64,000 bases of DNA from Sorex araneus. Its lineage: Eukaryota; Chordata; Mammalia; Eulipotyphla; Soricidae. The DNA is taken from contig NC_073307.1 in NCBI RefSeq assembly GCF_027595985.1, positions 12,282,432 through 12,346,431 of the forward strand. Reading direction: 5' to 3'. The first letter of the stretch is position 1. Each line of letters starts with the position of its first letter. Below are positions 34,146 to 45,132 of the stretch, in pieces. Made by a program: the position numbers and the translations under genes. The notes below the pieces were generated by a model. That model saw only the letters and a list, made by a program, of their open reading frames with translations, ran no database searches and was not told the DNA's origin.

Positions 34146-34340
34146 GGGCTGGAGTGATAGCACAGCGGGTAGGGCGTTTGCCTTGCACGCAGCCGACCCG
34201 GGTTCGAATCCCAGCACCCCATATGGTCCCCTGAGCACCGCCAGGAGTAATTCCTAAGTGCATGAGCCAGGAGTAACCCCTGTGCATTGCTGGATGTGAC
34301 CCAAAAAGCAAAAAACAAAAACAAAAACAAAAACAAAAAT
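34146..34340 (+). mobile_element. SOR SINE, young short copy with (AAAAAC)n tail
   Basis: Consensus head GGGCTGGAGTGATAGCACAGC, CCCGGGTTCGAATCCCAGC, GCCAGGAGTAATTCC, and GATGTGACCCAAAAAGC, then a 40-bp (AAAAAC)n tail. Confidence 0.95.
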
Positions 34341-34345
34341 CCGAT

Positions 34346-34432
34346 GGGGTTGGTGCTGTAGTTCAGTGGTAGAGGGCTTGCCTTGCTTTAGAAGGGCTCG
34401 GAATTTGATCTCTGGCATGGGAAGGGGGAAAA
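34346..34432 (+). mobile_element. ID-like tRNA-derived SINE
   Basis: GGGGTTGGTGCTGTAGTTCAG, TGGTAGAGGGCTTGCC and GGAATTTGATCTCTGGC look like a tRNA-Ala-type gene body with both pol III boxes, followed by a GAAAGAAAGAAA tail. It is not a functional tRNA: the acceptor stem does not pair. Confidence 0.55.
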
Positions 34433-34675
34433 AGAAAGAAAGAAATCTTATTTCCCTTTTCTTTGATTGTGAAGTGAATTTCAAGAAGGAAGTACAATTT
34501 GAAAACACTGGTGCCCTGAATACTTCAGTCACCTTTACAAAGAAATGTGCTCTCCAGGGCAACTTCCTCTGGGTTGAACGTTTTCAGCCAAGATACTGGG
34601 GGCAAAGGGTGCAATGTTATTTCTACTGCATTTCTTAAAGTTCGGCTTTTAAAACAAGTTAGTCAATATGTAGAG

Positions 34676-34677
<2 letters not shown>

Positions 34678-34725
<48 letters not shown>
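34678..34725. repeat. (GT)n microsatellite
   Basis: A pure run of about 23 GT units. Confidence 0.98.
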
Positions 34726-34727
<2 letters not shown>

Positions 34728-35751
34728 GATGTGTCAGCTTCCGCAGGGATGGAAACTTAGCTGGGTTCTTTTCTAAATACTAGAGTGTATTTTGCTGGGG
34801 AGCATCTCTCCAGTGGTGTTTGGGGGGGCCCATAGCACTTCCTGTGATAAGGCCTGGTAGTGGACACCTCGGTGCTCAGTGCTCCTTACTGCATGCCGGG
34901 AATGCCCTTCTGCCCCTTGTAACTATGTCTCAGACCAGAACACTGGAGTGTCACTCATCGAGATCTTGTGTAGCGATGATTCAGAAAGAGAAATGACTCT
35001 GAGAAAGGCTTTAAGACTTCCTTCTGTGTTCCCCTTCCCTTTTCAGAAAGGTGCCAAGGACGTTGGCCCCCCAATCCCTGCAGAGAGACGAAATTTCCAA
35101 TAATTCATGGGCATATTTCACCGCAGGAAAACTCCACTGTGTCTAGGAATCCCATTTTGGCTCTGCTTCTACCACCGTCTGGTGTGACTGGGAAAGATCT
35201 TCACTTCCCTGTGCTTCAGACTTCTTGTCTGCACCAGGAGGGATTTCTCTGAAAATCTAAAGAAGTTTATAAAATAAAACTTCACGAGACCCCCAAGCTG
35301 CACTGGGAGCAGCCTTGTTGCTCCCCACCCAACCCCCCCAGCAGTGCTGGGTGTGGGTCCCACAGCAACAAGGAAATGGCACGAGGAGGGAAGGAGCATG
35401 ATGCGATACACAGAAGTCTCCTGAGTGCATTTATGACTTTTAAGATCCTGAGATAGTCTCAGTCTTTGTTTCTGGGCTTATTAGTACAGTGCATATAACA
35501 CTGTTGCTCATTTCTAGCTACTCCTCTGTATTTCCATGGCTGTCACCAGGTAACACACTTCACAGGCAAGCTCTTCTCTCTAGACGGCCATCCCTGGCTT
35601 ATTGAAGGCCCCACGGGCCAGACACTGCTGGACAATTTACTGCCATTATTTCTACAAAGGGGGGGAAAAAAAAACGAGGGGAGGATATTGCTATTAATAT
35701 TCCAGGGTTGTTGGGAACATTAAATAAAACAATCTACATAAAGCGTTGACT

Positions 35752-35850
35752 TCCTGACACGTGGTTCAGATTAAAATACAACCGGGGAAGCCCCTCCCAC
35801 TTCAGACTCACTTCAATACTGAGAAGCACGGGGTCCACTCCCTTCACCGA
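35752..35850 (+). repeat. dispersed ~100-bp repeat, copy 2
   Basis: TTCCTGACACGTGGTTCAG, then CGGGGAAGCCCCTCCCAC and CTTCAATACTGAGAAGCAC, match 32955-33056 in the same orientation at high identity. Confidence 0.88.
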
Positions 35851-36054
35851 CAGGTTAGGACGAAGTGGCCAAAAGCGGGGGACTCTCGGGTCCATAGCCA
35901 CTGCCTAAACAGCAAGCGAGGCTGGTAATTCTCCAGCAGGGTCCTCTGTGCTATATTATGTTACTTCTGAACACAAACAATTCCACTGTCTTCTTTCTTC
36001 TCGGTGTTTCTCTTAGGTTACAGAACACTGCCAGGAAAAAACACAAACAGAAAA

Positions 36055-36190
36055 ACAGGGCCAGGGAGGTAACTGAAGGCACGGAAGCAGGAGCCCCATG
36101 TTGATCCCCAGAGCACCAGTAGCAGCGATCTTTAAACCCAGAGCAGGGCGCACACCCCACCCCCAACGACCACCCAAATAAAACCAAGCC
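36055..36190 (+). mobile_element. decayed SOR-type SINE
   Basis: GGGCCAGGGAGGTAACTGAAGGC head, GTTGATCCCCAG, and a C-rich end CACACCCCACCCCCAACG before AAATAAAACC. Confidence 0.5.
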
Positions 36191-36457
36191 AATAAGTATC
36201 CCATGGGCCTGTAATCAAACCACCTCTACTGACAGTGGTGCAGTGATGAGTCATAAGGATGCTGCCGTTTTAGAGTTATTGCAGGTGGCGTCACTTTTCT
36301 GACGTTTCAATTACACCACTTTGCTGTTGTGAAATATCTACATTTGTAACTCCCCCCCTCCACCAAAGAAATTCAGAGAGGACTTTTATTTTCATAACAA
36401 AAAGTTAAAGAGCAGTCACAGTTTGGCAGCTGCTCTGAAGGCAGCTGGAACAGAACT

Positions 36458-36540
36458 GGTATGTGTGTGTGTGTATGTCTGTGTGTGTGTGTCTGTGTCT
36501 GTGTGTGTGTCTGTGTGTGTGTCTGTGTCTGTGTCCACGC
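36458..36540. repeat. (GT)n / (CTGTGT)n microsatellite
   Basis: An interrupted GTGT tract with regular CT interruptions. The Thr-His frames read here are artefacts. Confidence 0.96.
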
Positions 36541-37261
36541 ACACGCACCATTTCCTTCCTGCTTTTTACTGCATAAGCGTGACATTTGCCATCATGTGTT
36601 AGTTGGGAGGGTCTGACAGTTATTGGGGAGGGGCAAAATTTTCTCATAGAAATAAATTTTTCCCTAGAGATGATTTTTTTTTTCTTTAACTTATGTCATT
36701 TCAGCTGACAATAGGATTTAAATGAACACTCTGGTTTGGATAGTGGGGGAAAGCCCCTTACTGCCCAGGGTCCCCCACACACTCAATGGTGAAGGGTTCG
36801 AGCTAGGTCTTTCCTAACAGGATGTGCTGCATAATGCCAAGACGCCTTGTCATGTTTTTTCTGGCCTGTTCCAGTAGCCTTTTTTTTTTTTAGTAGAAAA
36901 TTTTAAGACATTTTAACTAACAAACACTTTACTTAGAAAGAACAAACATAATTTCTGCTAGCATGTGTTTTATACTTGGAGATCTCCAGATGAAACATTT
37001 TTCAGTAGCTTTAATCCTATTCTGTGAGTTCATTGAGGCTGGGACTTTCCACATTTCTCCCCATAGTTTTAAAGACGATATTAATCCTGATCCTGAGCAT
37101 TCAAAAAAATCTAGGAAGAACAGTGATTTCTATGAGATGTGGAATAAAACCATCACATCTGATGGGATATTTAAAAGAAATGGAGGACAAAGAATGAGGT
37201 TGCAGGTGTTCTGTGAAGTTATCAGCATTGATGTCCAAATGACAGTAAGATGTAAGAAACC

Positions 37262-37432
37262 ACTGGCCGGAGAACTAGTACGGGGGCAAGGTGCTTACTT
37301 TGCACATGTCCTTTTCAGATTTGGTTCCTGACATGACATATGTATGGTTCCCGAGAAAAGCCAGGAGTGATTCCTAAGCACAGAGCCAGAAATATACTGC
37401 GCACTGCTGGGTGTGGTGCCCAAACAAAACAG
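37262..37432 (+). mobile_element. diverged SOR-type SINE
   Basis: CTGGCCGGAGAACTAGTACGGGGGC head, GCCAGGAGTGATTCC core and CACTGCTGGGTGTGGTGCCC end with an (AAAAC) tail. Confidence 0.8.
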
Positions 37433-37498
37433 GACGTGGGAAACCCGGTGTAGTTTTGATTCATAAAATCAAAATAGTGAATGAATAGTAAGAAACAA

Positions 37499-37737
37499 TC
37501 AGGAGCGATAGCACAGCAGGCAGGGCGTTTGCCTTGCACGGGGCCGACCTGGGTTTGATTCCTCTATCCCTCTCAGAGAGCCCGGCAAGCTACTAAGAGT
37601 ATCCAGCCCTCTGGACGGAGCCTGGCAAGCTACCCGTGGTGTATTCGATATGCCAAAAACAGTAACAACAAGTCTCACAATGGAGACTTTACTGGTGTCC
37701 ACTTGAGCAAATTGATGAACAATGGGATAAGTGACAG
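37499..37737 (+). mobile_element. SOR SINE, long variant
   Basis: CAGGAGCGATAGCACAGCAGG head and full long body, ending AATTGATGAACAATGGGATAAG. A reverse short SOR starts 9 bp later, after (TTTTA)n. Confidence 0.93.
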
Positions 37738-37745
37738 TTTTATTT

Positions 37746-37893
37746 TATTTTATTTTTGGCTTTTGTGGTCACACCCGGCAGATGCACAGAGGTTACTCCT
37801 GGCTCTTGCACTCAGGAATTATTCCTGGCAGTGCTCCAGGGACCATATGGTATGCTGGGGATTGAACCCCAGTCGGCCACATGCTCCAGCCCC
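37746..37893 (-). mobile_element. SOR SINE, short form, head-clipped
   Basis: Left (TTTTA)n tail, GGCTTTTGTGGTCACACCC, GGGACCATATGGTATGC and CACATGCTCCAGCCCC. About 30 bp of the head (GCAAGGCAAACGCCCTACC on this strand) is deleted. Confidence 0.92.
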
Positions 37894-38539
37894 AACAATC
37901 AGTGTTTGAAACATAAACTTCCAGCAGCAAATCAAGCTACAATCATGGAGTCTAAACCCAAGAGAAAAATAATTTTCACAAGCAGAAGGGGCAAATTAAA
38001 AAAAAAATTTTATTTTCAGGTCCCACAGTTTTTTAGAAGTTGATCACGAAGGCACATCCTGAATTCAGTTCTGCGCATGGCATATGGAACCTGCTGCTGT
38101 GTTTTCCCGGGCGAGCTGATGGATCCCTGGTTGGTGAACATGGTGAAGAGCATCCTTAGAGGAAGGCCCGCATTGGCAGGCAGAGCGGGAAGCGTTTGGG
38201 ATGATGACAGAAAAATGATTTCCTGTTACTGATAACTTCAAATATAATATAGACCTTGGATTTTGGATCAGCGTCAAACGGAAATTCACGCTACAAATTC
38301 ATGCACATTTCTGTTCGGCTCTTGTTCCTCCCATTTTACTCTTAGTTTCCTGCACATAAATCCTGCTACTGCTTCTTTTATTTATAGTTGAACTCTGTGT
38401 TACCGCCTGTGCTAGAATTCATTTTTGAATTTATGATTTAGAATTTACTTTTTAATTCTTTGTAGGCAGAGCTAAAATGACTGAATTAATTACCTTTATG
38501 TTTACTAGATCACCCCCTCCCCCCCAAAAAATGTAGATG

Positions 38540-38705
38540 AGCCAAGGAGGTGGCTCACAAGGTTGACGGGCATCCTTTGTGTATGGGAGAATCAAGTTCA
38601 ATCCTCAGCACTCTTTGATCCCCCAAGAACAGATGGGAGGGACCACTGAGACTTGTCTAGGGATAGCCCCCAGCATCACTGGATGTGGCCCCCAAATAAG
38701 AAAAA
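38540..38705 (+). mobile_element. old tRNA-derived SINE
   Basis: AGCCAAGGAGGTGGCTCACAAGG, AAGTTCAATCCTCAGCAC and CACTGGATGTGGCCCCC end. Confidence 0.6.
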
Positions 38706-38794
38706 CATTGTTGGAAATATTGAGCATTTTTAGTTTGAAACTATTAGAAGTTGTCCCCAAAACACAGAAGATGTTTTCATAGTTTCTTGGGGCA

Positions 38795-38880
38795 GGGTAT
38801 TTATCTCAGTAGTGGAGTATTTTCCTTCATATGTGAGCCCCTGCATTTGATCACAGCACCCCCAATAAACAAAAAACTTA
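38795..38880 (+). mobile_element. ID-like tRNA-derived fragment
   Basis: GGGGCAGGGTATTTATCTCAG, TAGTGGAGTATTTTCC and CATTTGATCACAGCACCCCC. Confidence 0.45.
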
Positions 38881-39566
38881 ATGTCAGTTTCTTGTGGAAA
38901 AGAAAATATAAATTTCTGTCTATAAAGAAGTAAAGATGAAATCATTGTATGGAAATTACTAGAAGGTAGATCGGAACTCCATGTGACAGAAAATTCTTCA
39001 CAGCGGATGTGTTTGAAAGAAACAGATGGTCTCACAAAGCATCAGGTTTTCTCTCATCGTGTTTGGACAGAGGACGCAGAGCACTGGTAGGGATGAGCAG
39101 GAAGCTGCATCAGTTGAAATCTAACCATCCCCCCACTGCCCCTCCCCCGAAGCTCCAGATTGTAATAAAATACATATTAGCGCAAGGAAAACAATATGTA
39201 GGTTGTGTGGCATCACATTAGCATTGATGACAGCGGTACTGGTCGCAGTGACACCAGCATAATGGCCGTAATGACAGAGCGTGCTTCTTTATAGCTTCCT
39301 TTATCTGGGGCACGATCAAGACATGTGTAGAGACATTCCTCCTCAGCCCAGGGTTAGAGATAAGAAAGTGAGAATATTTCAAGGGGAAATAACACACAGG
39401 GATAATGGAACCGCTTCAGCTTACAGTAAGTAAGCAAAACTGGGGTTGGACCACTAACTGAGGCTAACACATTTGGAATATCTCGAATGAGTGAATTTGA
39501 TCTCCTCATACTTAACAAAATGTCCCACTGCAGAGCATGGGGGCATGAATTCAACACTCAGCTCCA

Positions 39567-39640
39567 CTCTCTCTCTCTCTCTCTCTCTCTTCCTCTTTCT
39601 CCCTCCCTCTCTCTCTCTGTCTCTGTCTCTCCCACCTCCT
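39567..39640. repeat. (CT)n-rich low-complexity tract
   Basis: CTCTCT interrupted by TTCC, CCCT and GT. Confidence 0.95.
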
Positions 39641-40349
39641 CTCTGTGTCTGCCTAATTATTTCCAATCAGCTGCCATGAGTGAAATATTCACTGTTGAAG
39701 GGGCTCTGAGCTCACCTTCTAACAGCTATGCAGAGTGGGCCAAGAATGGTTTTCCCTCAAGCTCCAATTTGAAGGATCCTAACTAGATTGAATCACCCAT
39801 ACGCCAATTCCTGTGTCCAGAGAGTGTGATGCCCCACCCGATTGACGCTTTTCCTCTCATCAGGAGTCCATCTGGCCGTGTCCCTCTGGTTTTGGTTCTG
39901 ATGGTGGGAGCCGGCAGTCCAGGAGGCCTGGACATTCATGGACCAGCAGACCAGCAAGCTTCCAGAAGACACTCGTAAATATACAACCTCTTCTTGGGCA
40001 TCCTTATTCTGCTCTTTTAGTAACTGGACATTTTCATTTTACGGGAAAAATAAGGAAAAACTGTAACAGAAAATCTCATGTCACAATTGTGCTCGGTAGC
40101 AATGAAGCTGGTGTTGGACAACTCACTTGACGCCTGCTCTGTGCCCTGCACCAGGCTTGACGCATAGGATAATGAGCAAGAGGGACAAGCACTTGCTGGA
40201 ATCTTTTCCTTAGAGTGAGAAAGACAATAAGCAAGTAAAGAGGTAAAATAACCATAGACTGCAATAAATGATAAGGGCTATATAACCAAGACACCATGAC
40301 AGAGACCAGGAATTCTAAATCAAGGGTGGTTTTTCTAAAAAAGTTAAGC

Positions 40350-40475
40350 CTGGGATCAGAGACAGAGTTCAATGGGCCAGAGAATGTGCTTTGCATGTAG
40401 GTCTGGTTTGAATTCCTCCAGAATGCATGGACCCCTGGGTCACTGCTAGGAGCAAGCCCCATGCACAGAGTTGGA
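40350..40475 (+). mobile_element. decayed SOR-type SINE ending in a microsatellite
   Basis: GATCAGAGACAGAGTTCAATGGGCC, CTTTGCATGTAGGTCTGG and CACTGCTAGGAGCAAGCCCC, leading straight into the (GAAG)n tract. Confidence 0.6.
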
Positions 40476-40574
40476 GAAAGGAAGGAAGGAAGGAAGGAAG
40501 GAAGGAAGGAAGGAAGGAAGGAAGGAAGGAAGGAAGGAAGGAAGGAAGGAAGGAAGGAAGGAAGGAAGGAAGGA
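40476..40574. repeat. (GAAG)n microsatellite
   Basis: About 24 units of GGAA. On the reverse strand it makes a Pro-Ser-Phe-Leu open frame, which is an artefact. Confidence 0.98.
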
Positions 40575-41064
40575 TGATTCAAGCTGAGATGAAATGATGG
40601 AATGGAATCAGAGACTTAGGGGAAGATTGTTTTAGCTAGGGTTTATCACCCTTTGCATGACTAGCATTGAGAACTGGACAGTTCTTTGACGTGGGAGGCT
40701 GTCATCTCCTGTAAGATGTTTAGCAGCATCTCTGGCATCTAGACATCACCAGATACCAATAGCTTGATGCAACCCAAACACCAGCGACAAGACCCAACAT
40801 TTTAAGTAGATGGTTTTGGCTGTTGTGAGGGAAACAGACTTTGAATCATGAGGATGGATGGATTTGTTCTCATGACCGGGCACTGAGGCATATCACTCAG
40901 AGAATGGCCCACAGTTATTTCAAGGGAACCAGAAGTGGAAGTCATCTAAATGGTGTAAAACTAGGGGGACAGCCAAAAGGAGGAAGAGGACACAGGAAGG
41001 TAAAAGATCGGAAGGAGGCCAGGATTGGAAAATGGTGGAGAAACACCCATTTAGAGAGAGGGCC

Positions 41065-41229
41065 ACGGGTTGGGGAGACAGTTCAAAACACTTGTGCACA
41101 GGCTTGCATGCAGGAGCTCCATTTTGGATCCCCAATACTGGAGCACTGCTGGGGGTGACTTTTGAGTACCAAGACAGGGGCAGCCCTCAAGCACTGCCGG
41201 GTATGACTTACCCGAAAACAAAACAAAAA
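41065..41229 (+). mobile_element. diverged SOR-type SINE
   Basis: GGTTGGGGAGACAGTTCAAAAC head, GGAGCACTGCTGGGGGTGAC and CACTGCCGGGTATGACTTACC end with an (AAAAC)n tail, into which the next SOR is inserted. Confidence 0.72.
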
Positions 41230-41370
41230 CGCAGCCGACCCGGGTTCAAATCCCAGCATCCCATATGGTCCCCTGAGCACCGCCAGGGGTGATTCCTGAG
41301 TGCATGAGCCAGGAGTGACCCCTGTGCATTGCTGGGTGTTACCCAAAAAGCAAAAAAAAAAAAAAAAAGT
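41230..41370 (+). mobile_element. SOR SINE, 5'-truncated young copy
   Basis: Starts inside the head at GCAGCCGACCCGGGTTC and continues at consensus level to a long A tail. It contains CCGCCAGGGG at 41280-41289. Confidence 0.94.
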
Positions 41371-44300
41371 GCTAAGAGTGTACTGTAAATAGGAGGCAGA
41401 ACGTACACTCAGACAACAGTGTCACAAGAATTGGAAGGTGAGTCTGCCAGGGGAGAGTGGATGGTGGCAACGTCACACGATCTTCTGGGTCGGAGTCCAT
41501 CTAACTCAGAGCTTGAGGATTTCTCTGGGACTGCGTTGTTCCAGTTCAGGTTCTTGCCCAGCTATCATTTCCCCAACAAATATTCTGTCGATAGTTCTAA
41601 AGCAATCATCCCAAGGAGTTACTGAGGCATCCTATTATCGTCCTGCATTGACCTTGTTTATTCCTGTTTCCAAACTTCGCCCCGGAGTAGAGACGTCTCT
41701 TCCTCCGTGTCTTTAAATACGCCTTCCTCCCAACCCTTCCCAGCCCAAACTCCTGTTGCGTCTCCCACAGAAGCCCTCCTCAGCAATTTCGGCCCACACA
41801 GATGCCTCTGCTTTCTGAAACATCCACACAATTTTAAGTTCTTCTCTCCATCCACGGACCTTGTGTTTCATAAGCCTCTGTTCCAGACATTGTTATGTCT
41901 CGGAAATAAAGCAATGGGAAAATATGGTCCCGGCACTACGGAGGAACAGTCATCAACCCTCATCATTTCCTTAATGCATTCAGGGGAAAAAAGGAGTTTG
42001 TCTAGTAGCTGGTGATGACTCAGCCATTCAGCTGCTTCGTCTCCAGGCTGTCTTTCACTTTACGGTATCCAGCTTAGTCACAGGCTTGCCGGGCTTTAGA
42101 CAGCTGCTTCCCTCCCGGAACTACTGAATCACAGCTCCTCGGCGCAGAAAGCTGCCCTGACCCCTCAACAGATGGAGGAGGAATCTTGCTCCGAGGTTAC
42201 ACGCTTCCCCAAGTTGCGAGTTAATCGATGCAGAGCAATACGAGGAGGTGGCATTGGTGGTGTGAACTTTAGCCAGACCTCAGTTCAACAGTGGAAGATG
42301 GTTTTTGCTCTCCTAGCCGATTCCCCACCTTTTAGAGATAGCATGTCCATGGGAGGGATGCCTTGTCATACATTTGAGTCTCCAATATAGATTGAATCAC
42401 ACACGTGAGCCACCCTCAATGCTGAAACTCTCCTTAGCAATACATTCAAAATCTCTGCTGTTTTCTGAGAGGAATCCCTGTTCTAATATGCACACAAGGG
42501 ACAACTTGGCTATTTTTCATCTCTTTCCTTCAGACCACCCTTCTAAGAAACTCATAAACTTTGACAAATATATCATTTAAAACTCAGTACCTAAATGGCG
42601 TAAGAACTGCTAGGAGATTTAAAATTACATGGTGATCCAAGTGCCCAGTTAAGGTTTAGTCAAATTCTTGAGCAGGGTGAACTGAAAGGTATTCTTCTGT
42701 AATCTCTAAATAAGAAAAGGAAGCTGACAGAAAACTTTTATTATCCAATGTTCAAAATGGTTTTTTTTTTTTCAAGATTGGAGGAGTTGTTCTGTCAGCT
42801 ACATTTGCATAAAAATAATATCAGCATCACAATCTAATCATCATAATACAGGTAAGACCAAAAAGGGTGAAGTCAGGACAGATCTGTCTCAGAAAGTTAA
42901 AAAAGGTTCCATGGAGGAGATAAGCACTTAATGAAGATGAGAGGATCTAGAGAATCCCAATTCTAGTGGGAATTGAGAATCCCACTGCTAGTGGGAAGGT
43001 GTAGTCTGACTTGAAGATAAGATTCTGGAAATTATTAGTGCACAGGGCCCAGGAGAGGTGTGTCCCTGAAGGGTAAGACTCATCAACAAACGAGAAAGAA
43101 AGGCGAACTGGGAAGAGACAACACACAGGGTTCGAAAAATTTTTTCAAGTACATCAAAGAGAAGGAATAGTTAAAGAACCCGGCAACAGAGGTATTAAAG
43201 AAAACAAAAGGGTTTTTTTTTTAAAGTATTTTATTCGTTTATTTTTTTTAAAGTATAGTTTTCCTCCTCTTCCAAAGGTTTTTAGCTTCTTGAAGATTGG
43301 AGCTCTATTTTTAAATTTCATTGTATTTCCTTACAATGAAATACAATTCAATTTCATTGTATTGCCTCACTGGTTAAAGCGAACAATACATTTTCACTGT
43401 TTCTGTCTCAAGCACTATTGGCCCGTTATTAATCAACCTAAAATGTTTCCTTTTTTTTTTGGTCCTATTTCTGTAAACACTTATAATGCCCTACAAGTCC
43501 CATCGAATTTTAGAATCGTTACATTCTAACTGTACAGGTTGCGAATAAACTCCAAAACCGAACTTACTGAAACTTTATTGGAAGGGACCTATGGCACCGA
43601 ACTTGAAAACAATAGCATTTCTTTGACTCCGATCCCTAAGCAACATGTTCTTTACAAAGCAAAGCCAGGCCCAATTCCCCTGCTGTAGCTAACCACCTGC
43701 TTCGAAAGCACAGGTAAGGAGGGAGCCCATTTTTTTCTTTCTGACCACAATTAACCATTAACCGGGTCAACCCGTTTATCAAAGCTTTCATCTTAATAAT
43801 AGCCACGAACAGACATTCACGCCAAAGGAAGCCATTTAGATGCAAACATCGTAAGGATTCGCGGCAAGCGCCAGGTGAGCTGCGCGGGCTCTGGGGGTGG
43901 ATGCCCGGGAGGTCCATCTGCTCCCACGCCGGGGACAGTGTCCACCCCCAGCCGAGCCCAGAACGCGCCCCGCGGCTCCGAGTCCCGCAAACCTCCAATC
44001 AGCGGCCCCGGAGGCCCGACCCTCGCTCCCTCTGCATCCCAGCGCGCCTGCTACCTGCAAGCACCTTGGGCCCCCCACGCCGAGCCCGGGCTGCTCCTCT
44101 CCCCGCCTCGCGTGGGGGGGGTTGGTGTGTGTGGGGGGAAACGCTCTACTTCTTGCTCTCGCGGGATCTCGCTTGTGCGAGTAAATCCACTGGATCGCGC
44201 GCCCCCATCGAACCCCCGCGGGAATACGGTTCGGCGCGTCCGGAAAGCCGGAAAAATCGCGGGCGGGGGCGGGGGCGGGGGCGGGGTCGGCCGGGCTGGG

Positions 44301-44384
44301 CGTGCGGGCGGGGTTGGCTCCTGGGCGGGGCGGGGCGGGGCGAGGGGCGGGGCGGGGCTCCGGGGACCTGTTGAGCGCAGGTGT

Positions 44385-44613
44385 CGCGGGCCCCGAGCGG
44401 CCGCGGGGCGCAGTGGCCAGTGCGCATGCTCCGCGCGCCGGGCCGCGCTCGGGAGCGTGAGGCGCCCGGTGGCCTCCGCGCCAGTTTCCCCGGGCGCCTG
44501 GTGGACGGCGGCGGCGGCGGCGGCGGCGGGGAGCGTGTCACCCCGCGAGGCGGAGCGCGGCCGGCGGGCAGGCCCGTGTGGCGCGACCCGGACGGCGAGG
44601 GGCAGGGCCGGCG
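44385..44613 (+). other. USP53: USP53 noncoding exon 1 (predicted)
   Basis: Predicted 5'UTR exon. The 3' edge is set by the donor GCG|GTGAGT. The 5' edge is a guess placed downstream of the GC-box cluster. It contains a (CGG)8 tract (44506-44529) and an ATG at 44426 that opens a short upstream frame through the CGG run. No transcript evidence is available here. Confidence 0.5.
44506..44529 (+). repeat. (CGG)8 trinucleotide tract
   Basis: Eight uninterrupted CGG units inside the predicted USP53 leader. A frame from ATG 44426 reads them as polyglycine. Confidence 0.95.
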
Positions 44614-45132
44614 GTGAGTGCCCGGAGCTGGGGGAGGAGTGGCCGCCCCCCGCTGCCCTCCGCCCGGCGAGCCCCGGGGGCTGCACCCCCCCCGCCGCTC
44701 GGGGGAGCCCCGGGCACGGCGCGTCCCGGCCGGGGCGGAGGCGCTCGCTCCCTCGGGGCGGCGGCGGCGGGGCGGGGGTCCCGCGGGGCTCCCCTCGGGG
44801 GCCGCTTTCGGGGCGCCGTGCCCGTCACTCCCCCCCGCGCCCGGGGAGCCCGCGGCGGAGCCCCGAGGACGCGCTGGGGGCGGCGGCGGCTGGAGCGAGT
44901 TAATGTTTAGCCGGGGCCGGGGCGAGCGGCCGAGCAGGAAGTTACTCGCACAGGTGCGGGGCTCCGCCGCCTGCGGTCGCGGCTCCCGCCGCCCGCGGTC
45001 GCAGGCCCGCGGCAGGGGGTCTCCGGGGCTGATCCGCCTGATCGATGATCTTGACGGTGGGTCCCGCCGGGCTTCCCCTGGCGGTGGAGTGTGCCCGGGG
45101 TGCCCTGGGCGGGCAGGGGTGGGGACACCGTA

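Noticed and set aside
40076..40582. 168-codon reverse frame with PSFL repeats
   Set aside because: It is the (GAAG)n microsatellite read in frame, joined to SINE sequence.
43875..44903. 342-codon open frame across the CpG island, with other long frames on both strands
   Set aside because: Gly/Arg/Pro/Ala-rich in every frame, no domain, spans promoter boxes and a splice donor. High GC simply removes stop codons.
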